Shown piece by piece: positions 17,701-20,335 of a DNA stretch of 20,335 nt (position 1 is its first letter; every line of letters starts with the position of its first letter). The DNA is from JAIVJN01 sp036732565. Its GTDB lineage: Bacteria; Acidobacteriota; Vicinamibacteria; Vicinamibacterales; UBA2999. Location of the stretch: NCBI GenBank assembly GCA_036732565.1, contig DAINCF010000056.1:1-20335 (forward strand). The letters are read 5' to 3'. The translations under genes were made by a program, and so were the position numbers. Under the pieces are notes generated by a model, which had not been told where the DNA came from, did not search any database, and saw only the letters and a program-made list of their open reading frames with translations.

Positions 17701-17856
17701 GGTGCCCGCGCGGCCGCCGATGCCGCCCTGGCGTTGGAGACGATGGCACGCAACGGCACGCTGGTCGGCGCCGAGAGCCAGCTCACCGAGCTCGAACAAC
17801 GGATCGCCGATCTCGAGCGTGGGTTGCTGCAGTTCAGCGAGGACAGTCCCGCGTGA
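14755..17856 (+). CDS. Hybrid histidine kinase with MHYT sensor (MHYT, PAS, HisKA, HATPase, REC, REC, Hpt)
   Basis: This is a 1033-residue membrane kinase. The N-terminal 235 residues are seven hydrophobic segments with three MHY motifs (M57-H58-Y59, M120-H121-Y122, M187-H188-Y189). This is the MHYT sensor, proposed to bind metal and sense oxygen, CO or NO. A PAS domain follows (about 248-365, beginning SEERYRMLFTRSLAGVY). HisKA has H396 in NMSHEIRTPMNG. The HATPase region has LVNLVSNAVKF, DTGIGI and GGTGLGL. Receiver domains have D688 and D832. A proline linker (907-920) leads to Hpt with H973 (TAHTLRGSVSSFG). All phosphorelay residues are intact. The stop overlaps the cyclase start by 4 nt, so the receiver-cyclase is the likely phosphate acceptor. 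No strong ribosome binding site precedes the ATG. Confidence 0.94.
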   Translation: MTGTYSSPLVALSVVIAMCASYVALDLAGRTTAAQGRSRLMWLIGGASSMGLGVWSMHYIGMLAFELPVPVLYDLPMVLLSLVAAIFASAVALFVVSRTSLGIIAAVVGSLVMGSGIAAMHYVGMYAMRLEAMCMWNMPVVWLSVAIAIVVSMVALWIAFFLRGETREVSPLKLAAAVVMGFAIAGMHYTGMAAANFMPGPMHGDTTYAVSISSLGIAGISLVTFMGLALAMVTSTVDRKMSKQAMELRASEERYRMLFTRSLAGVYQSTVAGALLDCNDALAHILGYETREACLTHSAVDHYLTAEDRRAFVQRLLTDRRLTNFEARLKRQDGQPVWVLLNATLLEGKSGGPEIIEGTLIDITQRKEAEYALKRAMDTAEAATRAKSEFLANMSHEIRTPMNGIIGMTELALTTDLSPEQREYVEMIEVSAESLMGLLNDILDFSKIEARKLTLDTLDFDLGRMLDDTMRLLAPRAHQKGLELAYSVSASVPTALASDPARLRQILVNLVSNAVKFTEAGEVVVHVACERDRGSHVDLHFVVRDTGIGIPPEKLETIFEAFTQADASTTRRFGGTGLGLAIATQLVGLMGGRIWAESQPGRGSTFHFTLPLERRPQAPIEAMPRELEELIGMPVLVVDDNATNRWILRDMLTNWGLKPTVVENGPDALAEMRLAEQHDTPFRLILLDYQMPGMDGLELAKAIRRVPQFECPLIMMLSSVGRGGDSLRSAEAGVNVALTKPVRQSVLKETILKALAGANVDAPPLAETRAAYKASNGAPRPLRILLAEDNVVNQRLAVATLQKHGHEIVTVTTGRQAVDAVAQRPFDVVLMDVQMPDMDGLEATGIIRAAEIGSNRHVPIIGLTAHAMKGDRDTCLAAGMDSYLSKPVRGGDLMAKIDELTGPGAEPPPPSPPPPPPRPPAFDAAEALERVDGDRELLAELVQIFREETPRMLTELRTFVASGDAKGVQHTAHTLRGSVSSFGARAAADAALALETMARNGTLVGAESQLTELEQRIADLERGLLQFSEDSPA
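17476..17513 (+). repeat. CCGCCA-type microsatellite encoding a proline linker
   Basis: The CCG/CCA/CCT codon run encodes PPPPSPPPPPPRPP between the second receiver and the Hpt domain of the MHYT kinase. The near-perfect 6-bp CCGCCA unit could slip in steps of two prolines without changing frame. Confidence 0.75.
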
Positions 17857-18776
17857 GGATTCTGATTGCCGACGACGATCGCATCTCACGTCGCCTGCTG
17901 GAGCGGACGCTCCAGGGCCTGGGACACGAGGTGGTGGCCGTCGCCGATGGGTCGGCGGCCCTCGCGACACTGTTGCAGCCCGGTGGTCCGACGATCGCCA
18001 TCCTCGACTGGGAGATGCCGGGCGTCGACGGGCTGGGCGTCTGCCGGCAGATACGGCTTCGTCATCCACCGTACGTCTACGTCATCATGCTGACCGGACG
18101 CGGTCATCGGGATGACATGGAGGCCGCGATCGAAGCCGAGGTCGACGACTTCTTGACCAAGCCCTTCGACTCGCTCGAGCTGCGCGCGAGACTGCGGTCG
18201 GGCGAACGCGTGTTGATCCTGCAGGCCGATTACCTCGATGCGCAGGAGAAGCTCCGGGAGCAGGCGACGCATGACGGACTGACCGGTCTGTGGAATCGCG
18301 GCATGGTGCTCGAGCGCCTCACGATCGAGCTTGAACGGGGCAGTCGTGATCGGCAACCGGTCTCGATCGCGATGGCCGACATCGATCACTTCAAGAGCAT
18401 CAACGACAGCCACGGCCACGCCGCCGGGGATGCGGTGCTGCGCGAAGCCGCGCAGCGCATGCGCTCGGTTCTGCGGGCCTACGACGGCCTGGCGCGCTAC
18501 GGCGGCGAGGAGTTCTTGATGTTGCTGCCCGGCTGCGATACCGAGAGCGCGCTGGAGATTGCGGAGCGCGCGCGCCTCGCCGTGGCATCGGAGCCCGCAC
18601 ACACGGAGGCCGCGGCACTGGCGGTGACCATCAGCGTGGGGATTGCCTCCACGGTTGCCGCCGATGTCGATCCCGCCACCCTGATCGCCGCCGCCGACGA
18701 AGCGCTCTACCGCGCGAAGGCGAAGGGTCGCAACCGCGTGGAGTGCTGGCAGCCGCAGCGCGCGGAATCACGGTAG
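17853..18776 (+). CDS. PleD-like response regulator with diguanylate cyclase (REC-GGDEF)
   Basis: This 307-residue protein would make c-di-GMP from two GTP when phosphorylated. The receiver (1-120) has IADDD, phospho-acceptor D52 (AILDWEMPG), T81 and K103 (FLTKPFD). After a helical linker the GGDEF domain (about 138-295) has DGLTGLWNR, DIDHFKSINDSHGHAAGD and an intact active-site loop GGEEF (217-221). RAYD (208-211) lies exactly five residues before the loop, the RxxD inhibitory site that binds product. Both activity and feedback inhibition are therefore expected. It starts with GTG inside the kinase stop (GTGA overlap), with GAGGA 9 nt upstream, indicating translational coupling to the MHYT kinase. 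Its 3' end overlaps the next, convergent gene by 9 nt. Confidence 0.95.
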   Translation: MRILIADDDRISRRLLERTLQGLGHEVVAVADGSAALATLLQPGGPTIAILDWEMPGVDGLGVCRQIRLRHPPYVYVIMLTGRGHRDDMEAAIEAEVDDFLTKPFDSLELRARLRSGERVLILQADYLDAQEKLREQATHDGLTGLWNRGMVLERLTIELERGSRDRQPVSIAMADIDHFKSINDSHGHAAGDAVLREAAQRMRSVLRAYDGLARYGGEEFLMLLPGCDTESALEIAERARLAVASEPAHTEAAALAVTISVGIASTVAADVDPATLIAAADEALYRAKAKGRNRVECWQPQRAESR

Positions 18777-19412
18777 CGCCCGATTCGCCCGCAGGACGCG
18801 CTGCAGCGGCTCCAGGCGTGGTGGCCGCGGGCCCCGGCGGTTCGCGGTTGGATCCAGCACGACGTACTCGAGCTCTTGTCCGGCCGTCACGCTGCGCAGC
18901 AACAGCCCACCCCGGCTCATATCGCCACGTCCGATGAACGCCACGGGATAGTGCAGCCGCGTCCCCAGGATCTCGGTGAGGACGTCGACGTACTTGCCGG
19001 TTGCCACGCTGCCGAGCAGCACCACACGCGCCACCGGCGTTAACCGGTCGGCCAGCGTGCGAACCGCGTCTTCGAGCGGCGCGCGGTAGCGCGGATCCTC
19101 GGCGCTCACGTCGACGGTCGCGAACTCTTCGAGCAGCGCGGCGCTCACCGGCATCTCCGGTGAGAGCAGGCCCCGCGTCGGCGTGATGATGAAGGTCGTC
19201 TGGGGGAGCCGATCCGACGACCGGCCAAACGCGCGCGCGTACCCGATCTTGCCGCGAAAGTAGAGACCGCTCAGAAACGTGAAGGCATCGCCCAGCGTGA
19301 GCGTGCCGTTGCGCATCTGAACCGCCAACGGGATCTCGGAGCCTGGACGGAGCAGGATCTTGGCGCGTCGCCCGGCGCAGTACGCCGGCGACAACAGGAA
19401 CACTTGGGACAT
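18768..19412 (-). CDS. Conserved-looking protein of unknown function
   Basis: This 214-residue protein has no signal peptide or membrane segment. I recall similar proteins in other bacteria but no assigned function. Visible conserved-looking patches are VFLLSPAYCAGRRAKILL at the N terminus, FTFLSGLYFRGKIGYARAF, TFIITPTRGLLSPEMPV, VARVVLLGSVATGKYVDVL and FIGRGDMSRGGLLLR, then a basic Pro-Arg tail (RRGPRPPRLEPL). The VVLLGSVATGKY strand-loop suggests a nucleotide- or sugar-binding Rossmann-like fold, but it is not a Walker A. AGGGA lies 9 nt before the ATG, and the sequence is collinear and unbroken, so the gene is real. It ends inside the cyclase gene (9-nt tail-to-tail overlap) and is divergent from the deacetylase-like gene. 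Confidence 0.8.
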   Translation of the reverse strand: MSQVFLLSPAYCAGRRAKILLRPGSEIPLAVQMRNGTLTLGDAFTFLSGLYFRGKIGYARAFGRSSDRLPQTTFIITPTRGLLSPEMPVSAALLEEFATVDVSAEDPRYRAPLEDAVRTLADRLTPVARVVLLGSVATGKYVDVLTEILGTRLHYPVAFIGRGDMSRGGLLLRSVTAGQELEYVVLDPTANRRGPRPPRLEPLQRVLRANRALP

Positions 19413-19464
19413 CAGCGCTGTCCCTGATGATCGCAGACTTTGCGGCTCAGGTCGACAGCCACGC

Positions 19465-19545
19465 CGAGAACCTGAGAACCTTAGAACCTTAGAACCTTAG
19501 AACCCTGAACCTAGAACCCTAGAACCCTAGAACCATAGAACCCGA
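19465..19545. repeat. Tandem 8-9-mer array (TAGAACCT / TAGAACCCT family)
   Basis: About ten head-to-tail units built on AGAACC run through this stretch: GAGAACCT twice, TAGAACCT twice, TAGAACCCT, a shortened GAACCT, then AGAACCCT twice, AGAACCAT and AGAACCC. The array fills most of the 141-bp gap between two divergent genes and ends 8 nt before the deacetylase-like ATG. It is far more AT-rich than its surroundings. It would occupy the leader or promoter of the right-hand gene. Confidence 0.9.
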
Positions 19546-19553
19546 GCACCACG

Positions 19554-20267
19554 ATGTTCTTGTTCTTGCTTGCCGGGATTGCAGCCGTCGCCCTCGCGCA
19601 CACCGCGCCGTTCCCGTTCCTGATCGATCGCCTGGCGCCGGCGCACGCCGTGTGGCACATGCCACGGGACCGGACATCACCAACCGTCTACCTCACCTAT
19701 GACGATGGCCCGAATCCGACGGCGACACCCGACCTCCTGGATGCGCTCTACGAGACCAGAACGCGTGCGACGTTCTTCGTGATCGATCGGTACGTGACCG
19801 AGGCGACGGCGCCGATCGTCCGCCGCATGTTCACCGAAGGGCACGGTGTGGCGCTGCACTCGGACACGCGGGCGATGGCGGTCATGGCGCCGGACGATCT
19901 CGCGGCGGTGCTGCAGCACAACGCGAAGCGCATCAGGGAGCTTACCGGCCATTGGCCCTGCCGGCTGTTTCGCCCGCACGCCGGATGGCGCAGCGGCGCC
20001 ATGTACGAGGCCCTGGTGCAGATCGACCACCGGCTCGTGGGTTGGAGCTGGGGCCTGTGGGACTTCAACTGGTACCGTCGACGCGAGTCGGCGGCACTGG
20101 CGCAACGCTTGGCCCGCCGTGCCGCGCCTGGGGACATCGTCGTAATGCATGACGGCCATCATGAGAACCCACGGGCCGATCGACGGTACGCGATCGAGGC
20201 GACGCGCCTGCTCGTCAACGACCTCCGCGCCCGAGGCTATCAATTCGACGCGCTCTGCAAGCCGTAG
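19554..20267 (+). CDS. Membrane-anchored polysaccharide deacetylase-like (NodB) protein
   Basis: This 237-residue protein starts with an uncleaved-looking hydrophobic anchor (about 1-19). The NodB-like region shows motif 1 TYDDGP (48-53, with catalytic-base and metal Asp positions D50/D51), ATFFVIDRYV and GHGVALHSDTR (96-106). It also has motif 3 FRPHAGWRS, motif 4-like WDFNWY and motif 5 IVVMHDGHH (H199). Such enzymes remove acetyl groups from peptidoglycan, chitin oligomers or exopolysaccharide, using a metal held by Asp-His-His. The second His of HxxxH is replaced by R106 here, so metal binding is altered or the subfamily differs. At 237 residues it is close to a minimal catalytic domain. 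The ATG lies just after the tandem array and no strong ribosome binding site is visible. It is monocistronic in the window. Confidence 0.85.
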   Translation: MFLFLLAGIAAVALAHTAPFPFLIDRLAPAHAVWHMPRDRTSPTVYLTYDDGPNPTATPDLLDALYETRTRATFFVIDRYVTEATAPIVRRMFTEGHGVALHSDTRAMAVMAPDDLAAVLQHNAKRIRELTGHWPCRLFRPHAGWRSGAMYEALVQIDHRLVGWSWGLWDFNWYRRRESAALAQRLARRAAPGDIVVMHDGHHENPRADRRYAIEATRLLVNDLRARGYQFDALCKP

Positions 20268-20278
20268 TCACCACGATG

Positions 20279-20296
20279 GCAGGCCTGAAGGCCTGC
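20279..20296. terminator. REP-like palindrome after the deacetylase-like gene
   Basis: GCAGGCC, loop TGAA and GGCCTGC form a perfect 7-bp stem 11 nt after the stop at 20265-20267. The core GCCTGAAGGC matches GCCTAAAGGC in the hairpin at 92-111 except for one loop base. No T tract follows, so a dispersed REP-like element that may double as a transcript end is the favoured reading. Confidence 0.6.
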
Positions 20297-20335
20297 GCTA
20301 TGTACCCATACGCGATGCCCTCGTCGAGCTCCACC

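Noticed and set aside
19465..19545. CRISPR array reading of the tandem repeat
   Set aside because: Units are 8-9 bp with no spacers, far from CRISPR geometry.

Overview
The window is GC-rich, densely coded Gram-negative chromosome. Outer-membrane TonB-dependent receptors, a periplasmic YfiR-type protein, many multi-domain two-component proteins, a divergent creatininase-like enzyme and GCCTRAAGGC-core palindromes would suit a soil acidobacterium (Vicinamibacteria-like). That assignment is inference from gene style only, because no rRNA or other phylogenetic marker is present. I found 13 complete genes and one truncated at the left edge. I saw no tRNA, rRNA, CRISPR array or insertion sequence.

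Left part (1-5068): the last codons of a fibronectin-III-like protein (+) face a secreted creatininase-family protein (-), with two hairpins and a short imperfect repeat between them. Next are a large membrane protein with a GT-C-like N-terminal region and a discoidin-like C-terminal domain (-), and a secreted collagen-like protein with a BclA/C1q-like C-terminal domain (-). Between those two genes (about 3461-3593) lies a decayed, internally inverted copy of the C-terminal Hpt region of the histidine kinase located about 1.6 kb away.

Middle (5069-14650, all -): a response regulator and a GspE/PilB-type ATPase (4-nt overlap) are followed 70 nt later by a tight run of two paralogous TonB-dependent receptors, a YfiR protein and a hybrid histidine kinase. 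The kinase has an apparent CHASE8-like periplasmic sensor, HAMP, HisKA, HATPase, two REC domains and Hpt. YfiR next to a CHASE8-like sensor resembles the YfiBNR logic, in which a periplasmic protein controls a membrane sensor. Here the output is a phosphorelay kinase, and the outer-membrane partner could be a TonB receptor rather than the OmpA-like YfiB.

Right part (14755-20335): divergent from the response regulator, a three-MHYT hybrid histidine kinase overlaps by 4 nt a PleD-like REC-GGDEF diguanylate cyclase with intact active and inhibitory sites. A conserved-looking protein of unknown function (-) overlaps the cyclase gene tail to tail. A tandem 8-9-mer repeat then separates it from a divergent, membrane-anchored polysaccharide-deacetylase-like protein (+), which ends before a second REP-like palindrome. 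Together the centre and right form a signalling island of envelope sensing, phosphorelay and probable c-di-GMP output, with a pilus/secretion-type ATPase as a candidate target.
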